Below, one piece after another: positions 47,901-60,269 of a stretch of 64,000 nt of DNA. The position numbers were made by a program, and so were the translations under genes. The DNA lies in the NCBI GenBank assembly GCA_030248065.1, contig JASAMV010005830.1:1-64000 (forward strand), written 5' to 3'. Positions within the stretch are counted from its first letter, which is position 1, and the number at the start of each line of letters is the position of its first letter. The notes under the pieces were generated by a model. The model worked only from the letters and a program-made list of their open reading frames with translations, was not told the DNA's origin and ran no database searches. The DNA comes from Rhynchonema sp. JSB1_4. Taxonomy: Eukaryota > Nematoda > Chromadorea > Monhysterida > Xyalidae.

Positions 47901-50900
47901 AGTCATAAATAAGCGCCCTGTTCAGTCAGAGGCGAGAGGGCTGTTTTCCGCCCAAACGTATAAATACAATAACAGACATTTGAGAGCGCACATTTCGATA
48001 TGGTGTGCAATGTATCTTACAATAAGCGCGGACGGGTTTTTTGTGCCCGCTAGACATCGTGGCTCCTTCATAGCCACTGGCCGATTGGGTCTAATAAAGA
48101 TAAGGGGTCGCCACTGCGTTGTGGAACAGCATCGTGTGTTGTAAATTGTTCGGCCACTGAAAACACTCGAGTTGTAGTAATTTCGAATCGTTCCCGGTAC
48201 AGAGCACCGATCAGAGATAAGGGTAACGGCCCCGAAATTGGTTGCACTGCGCACAATTAGTGCGCGCGGAAAAAATGTGGTCTTTCTTTCAAGTCTTGGA
48301 CGGTGATTAGCTGAGTGAATTGTTGAACGGCGGGGATTACGGTAGCTACAAAGTACAGTAACCCTCCATAAGCTGTAATCATTCTATCAACCCATCGTTG
48401 TCAAAGAGCAGCCAGCACAATTCTGAACGGTGGGAATTTTATTGGGCACCTTGATGTTTCACGTTCTTATCGTATGTTTCATTAAATTACTGGCTGAACC
48501 GAATATCCCCACCCGGTCATCTATACGTAAACGAATTTATATGTGTCCAACACGCGCTCGGTCGTCTGCTTGTGTTCTATCAATCGCCAACTAGCAAGCG
48601 AGCGCAATTTCGACTTCCGTAAAAAGCTAATTTCAACGCCTCTTGGCTGGGATGCAACGACCACTTTGAGACATCGTCGGCTTTATAGACATCCGGAGAG
48701 TTTGGATTAAGCCGATTTGTTTAGCGGTCAGTTTCTGGGTGCAAGTAATCAACAGCAGGCAGGATCGCATCAGAAATTGCGGTACCAAACGGCCAAATAC
48801 ATACAGAGAGCACAATGTGTATGTTTTATTTCACCCCACCCTGCACAATGAATGTGCAATATGCATGCAAATCCGCTTTGACCAATTTCGCACCAATTAT
48901 GTACCACAATCAATGATTTCCTTCCGCCACAAACATGGAGCCAAAGTGATTTCGTGTGAATTTGTGATTGTGCTGTTTGTACGCGTCACTGAATACGGTA
49001 CAGTTGGTCTGTTTATGCGCGGGCGCAATTTCTTCCGATGTTATCACCGATCTTGGACGAAGCCGCTCTTTTGTCGGAAATTGCTTTCGATCTTGTGTGA
49101 TTTTTTCTCTCTCTCTCTCAAAGATGGTCTGGTTTGCCTTGCTGCTTTGAGCAAAGCAACACGCTGAATAAGGAATGGTTGTTCATGCAATGAAAACCGG
49201 TGTACCTATATTCGTTTATTATCAAAGCCAAACGCGATCCACTGCGTATTTTGTAACCATTATTGAAGCGCAGCATCTCGAACCACGCTGCGGTACCGAA
49301 GTACTTTGGGCTGAAACAGCAGCGTGTGTCAAACGATGACATGGACACGCTATTGACGACTAAAACAACAAAATTGCGCCGAGGTTCAATTATAGACAGA
49401 TACGACTTCAATTCATTTTACTAGCTCGTCTTTTCCTGTCACACTTGATCACACGCAATTCATGGGTCCGGCCTGTTACGTTGTGTTCATCCACTTACAC
49501 TTGCGGTACCGAATAACCAAATACCGTAATCCTCACGACGTTCGTTGGACGCAATAATTGGGCCGGTGACAAGCTTGTGATATGACCGAGGCTTCATTGC
49601 TTGCGGTCGGGGTTAAAAGAGCGTGAAACAATAATGATGACTGAGACAAGCAGTACTTTGCTGCACATTCGGACACAAATTGGAACACGGCAGCCTTGTG
49701 CAAGCTCTAAGCCATCCGAACATCCGCCGTCACAAGGCAGTGTGATTGTGTGTCATCATTATCTCATTGGTCCGGAAGACAGTTCGACCCGCTGTCAAGC
49801 CTGCCTGTCACGGCACTTGTGCCATAATATATTTACTCGCAATGTTTGTGTTTGTGTGCTATATCAGCGCATCCTCAATTAAGCAGCGCACGAATTTCAT
49901 ATTAAACCGAGATGTCCGACATCCTTAGATTGGTTCAGGCTTGCTAACAGCCGTGTTTTTGAACCATGAACCTAAGAGTACCCTACAATTACATTTTGCG
50001 CACAAACACACATTATTGTTGGCAATGCCGATTTCCTATGCGCAATATTGCGGTTTGCACGTGTGTGTAATATACCGTAATCCCATTATTACGTGCGTGT
50101 GATTTTTTTATGCAAATTAGCTAATCGTCTCTTTTCGTCTGTCTGTGATGAGTGCGAAGCAGTGAAGCGGCGCGGGCACTCTTTCAGATAAGTTTATGAT
50201 TATTTGCGGCAATAAATGACCGCAATAAGCGAATAGCAAAAGCAATAATGCTCTTCATCGTATACACTGGGGGACTAGAGTCAATTGAATCTTGATTAAA
50301 GCACCGTTGCGCTCTTTGAGCAAATCCGCAAACGAAATTAAATTAGAGCTTGGACTCTCAATTTCGGGGTTGTCTTTCCACACCGTAATCACAATTGTAA
50401 TTATTTGGTTGAAGGGCTACGGTATTGCTACGCATTTACAACTTACGTTGGCAAAACTAACGATTTTATCAAACTGTACACCCCATGCGCACACAATTCA
50501 TTCCACGATTGCTCTATTGCAGAACAATGAATTTAGTCCTGCCGTGTCATACATAGAAATACAAACTCAGGCGTGCCCGTGCGCATTAATTTTGCATTTA
50601 TATTTGTAAATTGCACTAAATGCGAATTACAACTGTGTTCACATAATAATATGCAGTCCAAGTCTTGCATGCTCATAAAACTTCGTGGCCGAAACGACCA
50701 GAACTTTTTGCGCATGTTTAACAACAACAACTACATAAGAAAATATGTAAAATTACATGTAAATACCTTTACGACAAACAAAAGGAGACAGTTTCATTAC
50801 GCCGCGACATTGAGACGATACTTGTTGGTATATTTGCATGCAGTGCAATTCTAAACGGTCGTTAACCGGCCCGTCATGAAAATTAAACGATAAATTGCTG

Positions 50901-53288
50901 CGAGCGTTGTCATACGTTATTGAGGTTGCAGTTCTGGTTTGAAAATGAATTCGTCTTTGAACCCAGACCTAAACCGGGAGTCGATTTGGTGCAAACCTTT
51001 TTAAAGGGACGCTGAGAAGACGCAAAGTTTAGATAAGGATCAGTATCGTGTTTGAAACGGCGAATACATGCGCGTGTGATAGACACGACAAGGAAAGAAA
51101 TTATAATCTATCAAGTGCTGAAGGGTCGTTATCATCAAAGTATGCACTTTCTCTTTTATTTCATTTTGCACTTTATCTGGTCGCGGGAACAGGAATGCGG
51201 AGCGGAGCTATTGTGAACGTTTCGCATTCCATTTATTTCAACTTAATAAATTTGGCGCCCGTTTTGTCTGTGCATGGAACGTTGGCGCTTACGAACTTTT
51301 TAAGCGCAATATTCTATGAAACAAAGAACCACACGGTTAAGGGTGTCAGGTGACAAATTGTTTGAAGTTGTCATTCGACAAAAGTGTCATGTACATGCTT
51401 AAAAACTCTTATGCGTTTGAGCGCAAGGAATGTGTTGATTCCAAATTTCCTACCGTAATCCATCGGGTCTCAAGTTTGCGGTAAAACATCATGTGCGCGG
51501 ATCATTGTGAAGACGGCCTAAGCAAACAGAGCAACGACAGTGATACATAACCTTGGCAAAATGTGCTAGTAACGCGCAAGTTTGCATGTTTTGCAAGCGT
51601 GTAATTGCCGTTGTAAAGTTGTGCGAAGTCATTCTGGTATACTGTATGTAGCAGTGAGTCCATTCACCATGTTCGGCACGTGGTATACCTGACAAGGACA
51701 CAAATTGGTGCGGTTTGAGATTCCCTGTGATTTGCGGTTTTGGTTCATATCTCATCAGTCGTGCTCAACGCAATCTGCAATTGTGATGTGAACTGGGCCA
51801 AAGCGATTTGCATGTGGTGCTCACTGCTGTGTCGCATGAAGATTGTAATCAGATACACTCGTACCCAGACATGATACTTGACATCAACTAACCATTAACA
51901 CAAAGTTGCTACCCGCAAACAGAGCTTGGATTGGATGTTCGTTGCCTATTATGGTCATAGAAAACGTATACTAATAAAGACTGTGTGAAACCACGACTGG
52001 TCTATATTTCAAGCGCTGCTGAATTAAGAACCCTTGGAAAACATACACTTGGCACTAAATTTGCCTGATCCCCAAATCGGGTTAAAAACCTTGTTTAACC
52101 GAGATCATAGCGCTGTTTCAATCTGCCTTAAAGTAGACCGTGTACATTTTGTACATGTATATATGTGTAGTGTTAGTGTTATGGATGACGTGACGGACCA
52201 AATCTGCAGAAAAATATATTCCTAATAATTTACCTGTACACACATAAATAATCCGATAATCCAAATTAGCAGATCATTATCCTAATCGATATTTTGTGAG
52301 AAAAAGTACTGGTAAATCAAACGTGATCATGATCACGTCGGGGGATCAAGGCAAACATTCCCAGATTGTGTAGCAAGCAGTTCATTTCATGGTACATGTT
52401 CGAAATATCATAACAATACAAAACAATTCTGAACATCTCGCACGAAGAAATATTTGTCTATAATAACTGTACAACATGCATACTGTATGTATTCGCCTTG
52501 CCATTTCAGGACCGCGTTGTCGTCGTATCAAACGCAAGTCGCAATCCAACACGATCGTTGCCGAGGTACCGCAGTCGCCGGACGAGAAACGACCGCGAAC
52601 CGCATTCACGAACGCACAGTTGGAACGGTTGAAAAAGGAATTCAATGAGGTCGGTACTTGTTACGCCTTGCTTAGTCAGGGTGAAGGTATGTATATGTCG
52701 GTTGACCTCCGCAGCTTTGACGGATCGGTCAGGCGTTTTTGTCGTAGACAAGTAGGCTGCCAGGCCCTTGGGATTAATTCTATTCTTCGTTTATCATAGC
52801 AAATGCTGACGAATAAATAATGATTAACAATGATTCTATTAATGAGAATACTTAGCTTTCCAGAACAAATATCTGACCGAGAAGAGGCGACAGGAACTCG
52901 CACACGAGCTTGGATTGAATGAATCGCAGATCAAAATTTGGTTTCAGGTTTGTGGTTTCGATAACTGCTTCCTTGGAGTTCTATGACGAATGCTTTTGTT
53001 AGAATCTTGTGCTTCGAGGTCGGGCATCGTACTTGGCGATTAGATCAGATCGGTCAGTGCCGGCTATAGCCAAACGCTTAATGGCCACCAATGCCCGCTA
53101 TTCCTATCTTCCATTGATGGAACCATTTCCAGTACAACCCCTCCGATCAATTCACCAATCCATTTTTACAGAACAAACGCGCGAAAATCAAGAAACAGGT
53201 CGGTGCGCGCAATCCCCTCGCTTTGCACCTGATGGCCCAGGGACTGTACAATCACGCAACCGTGCCCGTTGATATAGAAGAGGCGTGA
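41916..53288 (+). CDS. en: Engrailed homeodomain transcription factor
   Basis: Engrailed is a homeodomain repressor in segment and neuronal patterning. Exons: 41916-42002, optionally 42084-42153, 42314-42448, 42638-42848, 52510-52649, 52864-52947, 53172-53288. Motifs in order are EH1 ([12 protein letters not shown], Groucho binding), EH2 ([18 protein letters not shown], Pbx/Exd binding), EH3-like PRCRRIKRK, the homeodomain starting [16 protein letters not shown] with recognition helix [17 protein letters not shown], and an EH5-like [19 protein letters not shown] tail. Introns fall in the homeodomain after FNE and between WFQ and NKR. Without the optional exon the protein is 257 aa. That exon ends in a phase that does not match exon 3 and may be alternative or extended. 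EH2 and EH3 are separated by a 9.7-kb intron. Confidence 0.95.
42849..52509 (+). other. 9.7-kb engrailed intron
   Basis: The intron separates the EH2 exon from the homeodomain exons and makes up most of the locus. It contains no recognised repeat family apart from a CA tract, unlike other long introns in this window. It is scattered with TACCGTAA-type motifs. Minus-strand open stretches with balanced composition occur at about 44549-44767, 45133-45321, 45560-45870, 46692-46907 and 47922-48254, and could be exons of a nested gene. The intron is a natural place for engrailed enhancers. Confidence 0.55.
46580..46599. repeat. (CA)10 microsatellite
   Basis: Ten uninterrupted CA dinucleotides in the large engrailed intron. 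Confidence 0.9.
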
Positions 53289-54830
53289 AACATCAGCTAG
53301 CCGGACTTATATACAATGACTGTGTCTGTGATTTTTAGTATTATCGATTGAATCAAGAACAAAATGTAGTGCGGAAAAGTATTGGTGTGACATTTCATTT
53401 TATTGAATGCTTGTAAATAGTGTTGATTTGTTGATTCTTGGGTTTAATTTTTACGTTTTTAATCTGTTTTTCAATGATTTTCAGTTCCACTTCCTAAGTG
53501 GGAATTTTTGTATCAAGTTACGGCATAGCAAACGCTGCTTTGTCCTCTTTGCATTGTATCGCTGTAAACACGATATCCCACAAACACAAAATATACGGTA
53601 TCTATTTTAACATAATGCCCTAATCATTTTAGTTTCTCGTGATGATCTCTGATGTTGTGAACCCAAAAAAGATTACAGATTTTTATGCGCTTATGATTTT
53701 TTTGATCTCATGTTTTCGAATCGTACAAGGCTTATACCGTATTTCAAGAAGCATTGTGTGTTGTTCGGCGCTATTCAAAGTTGATTTTTATTAATGTTTT
53801 TAGTGGATTTCTTTTTATTTCTCTTGTGTGTACAGCCATACGCGCGTGGTTCGATTATCCTGTGTTTATTTCGTGCCAATATGGTTTTTATAACTGTATG
53901 TACGGTAGTTTTGAACAAATGCACCACATGTTGGTGCACGGCTTCTCTTGTGTCGCTGCTTCTGGAGTTTGTACTTTGGGCACATTCTGCTGTATCATCC
54001 CGTTTGCAGATTTGGGAAATGTTTGTTAGCTATGAACTTCCACGGACACTGCGTGCAGGAAGATATTATATTTTGCTTGATAAAATAACCAAAAAACTCG
54101 CCAAGGTTTGCCACGATATGTACATATATGGGACACGGTGCATGGGAAATCGACAGAGCAAGTAAAAATTTCAGCCAAAATTACACCTCTACAAGCAGTA
54201 GCACGGCTATTTCCTTCAAAGTCATAAACGACAAGTACTGTAATTACTGGAAAGCGCCATGTACCGAACCATGTAAGTCCCCAAGTCGGGGCTTATTCGG
54301 AAGTTTTCCGAATAAGCCCCCTGGTGGGTTCTTAAGTTTTTGCCAGCGTGTTTGATGCAAGCCAAACCCGCGAATGACGGGATCAGGCTGCGTGCTGTTT
54401 GAACGAAGTCGCTTGGACAACACGTGCCGTCGGTGGCTCAAATGCTTGTTGTTTTTAGGTCGGCGCAAATGCGTGTGAGTCGAATTTTTTGCCAAAAACG
54501 CCACATAATCAGATGAACACGTGGTGGATGATGAAGCAAACGTGAACTCGTGGCCTGATGCTGGGAAACGTATGTATACATGTGCCGACTTTAACAAAAA
54601 GCATGTGAGCATGCCATCTTTTAAAACAAACCGAAGGCGTCTGGTCATCCAAGGCCACTTCGTTCAAACAGCATTGTACTGAAGCCTGATCTCAAATGAG
54701 CTCCAAGGAACTTACCGTGTTAGTCTCGAGACATTTGGCTCATTTCAATCATCAGCACTTGCAAAAAGGTTGAACTTACGGGTTTCCATCCAGTTCTTTT
54801 TTTCAGTAACATCGCAGAGCAATTATTTTT
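53289..54830. other. Intergenic, engrailed 3' flank
   Basis: AT-rich sequence probably holding the engrailed 3'UTR. No gene is recognised. It includes a 13-bp-arm hairpin at 54288-54320. The right end should contain the promoter of the thrombospondin-domain gene. Confidence 0.5.
54288..54320. repeat. Perfect 13-bp-arm hairpin
   Basis: GGGGCTTATTCGG, seven bases, then CCGAATAAGCCCC. The arms match exactly. It lies in the intergenic region between engrailed and the next gene and could be a small structured RNA segment or a fold-back remnant. Confidence 0.8.
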
Positions 54831-57541
54831 ATGATGGCACCGGTACGATCGATCGTGGCGGCAATACTGTTGCTTTTGAATGTTGTCGTGTGGGCAACCC
54901 TGGATGAATTGGAACAGGCAAAGGCAAAGCTGTGCAACGTTGCTATAAATTTCCAGCTGGCTGGTCAAGTGCTCAAGGTAAAGAGAATGAATCATGACAC
55001 GCGCACATCATGATGCGGTACATCTAAAATGAGACTCGGGCTACTCAACTTGACTATTGGATCGGACACCCGATAGGATCTTTGTGAACCTATGTGATTG
55101 GTGTTTGTGAATCAGGACATCCTCTATATTTTGTTGCAGATTGAAACGGCCAAGAATACCAGCCACTGTCAATGGTACTGTTTGCGGACAGTTGGATGCA
55201 AGTAAGCCTTATGCATGAATGATTCAAAAGGCTTAAATCAAATGTTGTTGATGATGGGAACAAACTTCTTTTGAACTCTTGTTGCTGCAAATGGGTGTCT
55301 TTCTCACTCAAGCTAAATTTTTTCTTAAGCCAATCAACAGCCTGTGCAGGTCAGGCACCTATGACGAAAACAAACTCGACGAGAACTGTGCGCTGAGTGC
55401 GACCACCTGGCGTCAGTCGTCACAAGCGCTCACTGCTGGCGACCGAAAGGTGTACTTCGACAGCTACGGCTGCGAACCGCCAGGTGCGTACCACATTGTT
55501 ATTGCGTATACAGTTTGGGCGGTGCTGCCATCCGCGTTCGGGGTTTGATTTTGACTTGGTGTCAAAATGTTTTTGTAGCAATTCGTGAAACTCAGCCAGC
55601 TGAGCTGGCCATGGGTATCGGTGCATAACACGCGTGTGTGTGTTCAGTCAGGGAGCAAGCGTCTGGCGCTGCTATGCACAATAATCTGTAGTGTGGTGAG
55701 CAAAAGCATTTTGTGTCAAGTCAAAGTCAAACCCCGACCTTGATCACACCCGACCCATGATGCCAAGATATTCGCTATAATCATACATTCGATATGGTCA
55801 TACTTCTTGTCTGTCCCGTAAATGTGTTATGTACACAAACATGCATAGCTCTTTTATCACTAAACCCTTTGTTTTGTATCCACTGAAGACTTTTTCGAGC
55901 AAAGAAAAACCATTTCAGTTGACTGCGTGTTCATCCCATGGGGGTCGGAGTGGTCCGAGTGCTCAGTTAGTTGTGGCCAAGGCGGCACGCGTCAACGCAA
56001 GCCCACAATCGTTCAACAGGCGCAACACGGTGGTCGACCGTGTCCACCAATGGAAACCGAGTCCTGTGGCAGCGACGCTTGTGATAGTGAGCAGTCGTTA
56101 GCTTCCTGATGGTACAATATGACGACTTAGTCCCCATTCCGTGACCTTTTCTGAACGTTCACATCATACAGTATAACACTTGCGTCAGTATCGGGATTAG
56201 TTCTCGGGATTGGGGTGCCATACTCTACTGTGTGGTTTACTTCGCATATTCAGCAGACGTCATCGGGCAAATGTGTTTTTGGTCCGGGGTTTCCGCATCA
56301 ACTATGCAACCTGACCAACAGCCAAGCTGAAATTCAGATATGTTGATTGGACTCAAGGCAATGTATCGCCCCGATCCAAACGGCAAACAAGGCGACCACA
56401 ACTATCTGACCGTATGGACAAACGTAAGTGCGACACTGTTTTGTTTGTTGATTGCAGCCATAGAGATGGGCTTCGTTGTGTGTGAGACACTACTGTCTTT
56501 GCTCTCTATCATCGTTTCATCCTGCCACACAGCCACCCCTGCTGGATATACCGATCTCGGTATCGTTGGTCGATTGTTGAAGAACGAATATAAGGACCAG
56601 TGCCCGGTGGCGATAGGCATGTGGCGCGGGTTTAGCACCAGACGCAGTAACGAACACACGATAGCGGTTGGCGGCGCGGCCGAGTTTGCCCGAATCGGTA
56701 TGTGTCTGCCCGATCGATGCAGCAGATTGCCAGAATTCATCATTTGAAGCCGCCGTCGGCCCTATGCGGCGGATGGAGAACAATACTGAAAATTACGGCA
56801 ATTTAGCAGGTAATAAGCATCGATCTGTGTGGAGCGGCATCGGACTTGCATTTGAACAACGCAATATGTCCGATACCGCCGCACACTTTGTCCATGTTCA
56901 CCACTGCATCGCGGACTTGTTACGTCGTCCAAATCAAAGTCCGACTCGAGACTATCCCAAACCAACCGAGGTCCCGGGTTCACTTTGTGTTGTGAGACAA
57001 TCCTGGCTTGCTGTTGTGCGGAACAGTTTCATGTTTCTCGTTTCACATGGAACTGACCACACTTGTTCATCCAGAGAGAGCATGTGGCACGCAGGATACC
57101 ATCTGTTCGGGTTTCAACCGATCGGCTACTGTGTGCCCAGCAATTTGCCAGGTGCATGTGGCGCCACTGTGCCATTGCATCGACTCGCCCTCTCTCACTG
57201 GGCCGACTACAAGTTCACAACCAAGGAAGACGCAGAGTATCATGAAGTTTGTTTCGCATTTCTTTTCAGTTTAAAAGCGGACGTGCTTTGAAGGCACGTG
57301 CAGGGCATATGCCACGTGCTGCGCAATTGCTGTTTCGGTCCGAAGTTTGCTACAGTGGCTGCCTGGGTTTCACCAGCTAGATGAACAGCCAGGGACCAGC
57401 TAAAAAAGTTGCGAGTTGTTTCATTTCATGACATGATATGACATCAATCACTGTTTTTATTCGGTTTTTGCAATTCAGCAATTGGCGCCCGGTTTCCATC
57501 ACCACCAGAAGATCGAGTGCTACGTTTGGCCGAATTACTGA
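54831..57541 (+). CDS. Secreted protein: thrombospondin type-1 domain, probably followed by DUF5648-type repeats
   Basis: Exons 54831-54977, 55140-55201, 55350-55483 and 55919 onward are phase-consistent. The first encodes a signal peptide (VAAILLLLNVVVWA). The next contribute a Cys-containing segment (HCQWYCLRTVGC). The fourth carries a TSP1 repeat, WSEWSECSVSCGQGGTRQRK, then GGRPCPPMETESC. The frame can stop at 56107-56109 (177 aa). A GTGAGC donor at about 56089 would instead join in phase to 56338-56423 (MYRPDPNGKQGDHNYLT), then 56533-56697 (PAGYTDLGIVG, NEHT), 56726-56809, an exon ending 57246 (TDHTCSSRESMWHAGYHLFG, VPLHR, DYKFTTKED) and 57479-57541 (ECYVWPNY, stop). The VPL.R..DH.yTt..E..GY..G..GYV pattern resembles DUF5648. 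Phase mismatches remain at 56423/56533 and around 57030. Confidence 0.65.
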
Positions 57542-58117
57542 ACTTGAGGAAGATTGAACTATCGGAGCTTCAGTTACGGCCACTTCCGGAGCTTAGTTCA
57601 CAGTTCGTGCACCGGACCTTAACATTGACGCTCAGTTCACTACTTTTATCGTCTGTTATTGAACTGTGTGTCAGTGTTTTGTCGTGCTGCTTCATTCACT
57701 CATCCGCTTTTGAACCCTCACTCACTAATAATTATGGCTGCTGTGCGATTCTGTCCCTACATCGACTTATAGTACTATCGTCAACTCTTGTCGTTAACGC
57801 CCATGTATAATTTCTTGCGCTCATTAAAGGTGCTGCTTGAGTTGACGACGAGAGTTGACCACATGCGTTGACGACTTTACAATTAGCTCTCACAACAATA
57901 AACAATAAAATATTTTGTCCATTTCCATTTATCCGTGAGCTAAATTTGGAGCCTCCATCGATCGCAGAACTGAAACAACAAGAGGTACAGGAAAACGGGG
58001 CACCTAAGCGTAATCCTCATGGCTTAGAACTCTATTCCCTAATTGTCAACAAATAATAGCACTAGGCAAACATCAGCTGCACGTTAGGGTGAGGTGAGAG
58101 AGGAAGTGAAGTTCAAG
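57542..58117. other. Convergent 3' ends of the TSP1 gene and TMX2
   Basis: No gene is recognised. An AATAAA on the + strand at about 57904-57909 may serve the upstream + strand gene. The TMX2 stop codon lies at the right edge on the - strand. Confidence 0.5.
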
Positions 58118-60269
58118 CTAATCAGACTTTGGATGTGTGTCGAAATCTTTGCGATCCTGTTTCGATAATGAAGTCTTGCATTCGGTATACACATTGGCCA
58201 GGTCGAAATCGCGAATGATGTGATCCTGAATTTTTGAATTATCAGGGTGAGTATTGAAGTTTCACGTGAACAGTGTGAACTGAACGGTAAGTAAATTTAT
58301 TGCATTCGCACGGACGATGACCTGACGCAACGCTCGTCTGCGTATACAGACCGTTGGCCAAAATTACGAACAAACTGGAACAATACCTTGTTGGCCTCCG
58401 GTCGGCCCAGTAAATTTTATGTAAAAATATTTTGTGATATTTTTTGGCAATGGTAAATTCGGCTGTTCAGTCCTACAATGTGAATTGTGATGCAGTGTGT
58501 TCTTGGTTGCCGTTTAGTGACCTCTCCACTAACACCAAGTCAATGCGCTGGTCCAGTTTACGTTTTTCAACAAATCACAGAATATTCTCCGATAAACAAT
58601 TGCGTGGTCGGGTCCAACCACAATGCCAGCAAAGTGCATTCCGGCCACACACTAATTTGCTGTCAAACAGATAGGCGACATCAAGCATGACCAAGTGCCC
58701 AACAATAATACAATACCTCTTTGAACACGAACGGCACGGCCCTGCCTTTGAGCACCATCGGTCTGCGCAACACCTCCTTGCCCTCTTTGTACATTATCAG
58801 ACTGGGCAGTTGTTTGCTGGTGGCGTGTGTGTTGATGCGAAAGTGGTCGGCAGCCGATGCGTTGTGACCGACGTCGATCTTGGCGAATTTGAGATTCGGT
58901 AGCGTGAACCTGCAAGCATCGTAGCCTGTCAAGTTGTGAACGCGGTAACGGTGGTGTGGCAAAGGAGTCAGTTGTTGTTTAAATCGTACTTGTACTGTAC
59001 CATGGTACTTTCGCTGGGAGTGCATTTTTATGGGTTAAAATGTGCCCAATTGGCGCGTGCAAATTTTGGCACTTTGGGTCGATTTTTGCCGAATTTTAGC
59101 CATTTTTGACCAAAAGAGTATCGGGTGAGAATCGAGTCAAAATACGGGGAGACAGAGGCACAGTACCAGACCGTACCAGTGAGGGGCAGATACTGCGTCT
59201 TGGGCCCCAAGCCACAGCACTTCGTTGATTTAATTATGAGACAGTGCTAGTGCCCAACGATAGTCACATAAGCAACAAGTTCCAAGTGTCAGCGCACAAC
59301 AATCCACCGGACAGTTATCATTCACTAACTGTTCGCTGATTTTAGCGAGTGCCGGTGCCACGCGTCGACAATCCGGCGACCAGTTGGTGTAGAACTCACA
59401 GATCCACGTGATTCGTTTGTTGCGATTCAATTCGACCTGCGCCATACCATTCAGTGCACATTAATGCCAGCACAACAACCATACAAAATGTTACTAACCT
59501 GAAAATCGTTGTTCTGAAAGTACGTGAATCGTTCTGGACCAGTATATGCAGGCTCGGGGAACAGCGCGGCACAAACTGAAATGATCGGATGATCACGTGA
59601 ACAGTAAAATTGGGCCGTTTCCCAGACACCGCGATCATATTCGGACTCGTACACCTCGTCGGAGGCACACTTTTGACGTGATACAAGCGACTATTAGCAA
59701 CAAAGAGCAACCGACCAAGTACAATTGCCCCATAAAGTGTACCAATGACCGGGTCGACATTGCAGAACAGCACTAGATTGGCGAGTCGCATGTACATGAA
59801 GATGGTCGACAGATAGTGCAACCAGCTCGCTGCAATGCGGTTGGTAAACACTTATTGAGTGAAACTAATCAAACTGCGCTTCGGTGAGCACAGCGACATT
59901 CAATGTTATACACAATCATCTCCTGCTCAATCTTCAATCAAAACCCACACTCACTTGATTTTCGATTTTTCAGGAAAATGACCACCATCGCAAACACCAG
60001 TATGGAATTTTCGCGCTGAAATATAAAAATATCAGCGGTTCGGTAAAAAAGCACAGAAAAACCAACAGCAACAGTTCAAATAATACCAGATCTATTTCGC
60101 ATTTTGTGTCAGCCGGGAACACAAATGTGCAGAGGGGTTCCACGAGTTTGAAGACGGGAAACGCAGCGCACAGAATCAAATTTGTAATATGATGAGCAGT
60201 GAACGCATGTTTGCCTTCATGCACCAATGTGTGCAGGTCCTCTTTGACATGACCGATAAACGAAGACAT
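58118..60269 (-). CDS. TMX2: Thioredoxin-related transmembrane protein 2
   Basis: TMX2 is an ER/MAM membrane protein of the PDI family with a non-canonical active site. Exons: 60269-60087, 60015-59955, 59829-59716, 59575-59499, 59436-59313, 58925-58717, 58225-58118. They sum to 291 aa (human 296). Recognisable segments are RENSILVFAMVVIFLKNRKS, YGAIVLVCAALFPEPAYTGP (membrane segment leading to the PxYxGPE motif), NRNKRITWICEFYTNWSPDC (thioredoxin strand and active site), KFAKIDVGHN, KQLPSLIMYKEGKEVLRRP and DHIIRDFDL. The active site reads SPDC, lacking the first cysteine as in known TMX2 (SNDC). The donor of exon 5 is the weakest join; an alternative at 59326 breaks the phase. It is convergent with the preceding gene. 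Confidence 0.92.

Noticed and set aside
57247..57378. 23-bp intron joining EYHE to a frame ending at 57378
   Set aside because: The intron would be implausibly short. The same donor reaches 57479 in phase and completes the expected repeat.
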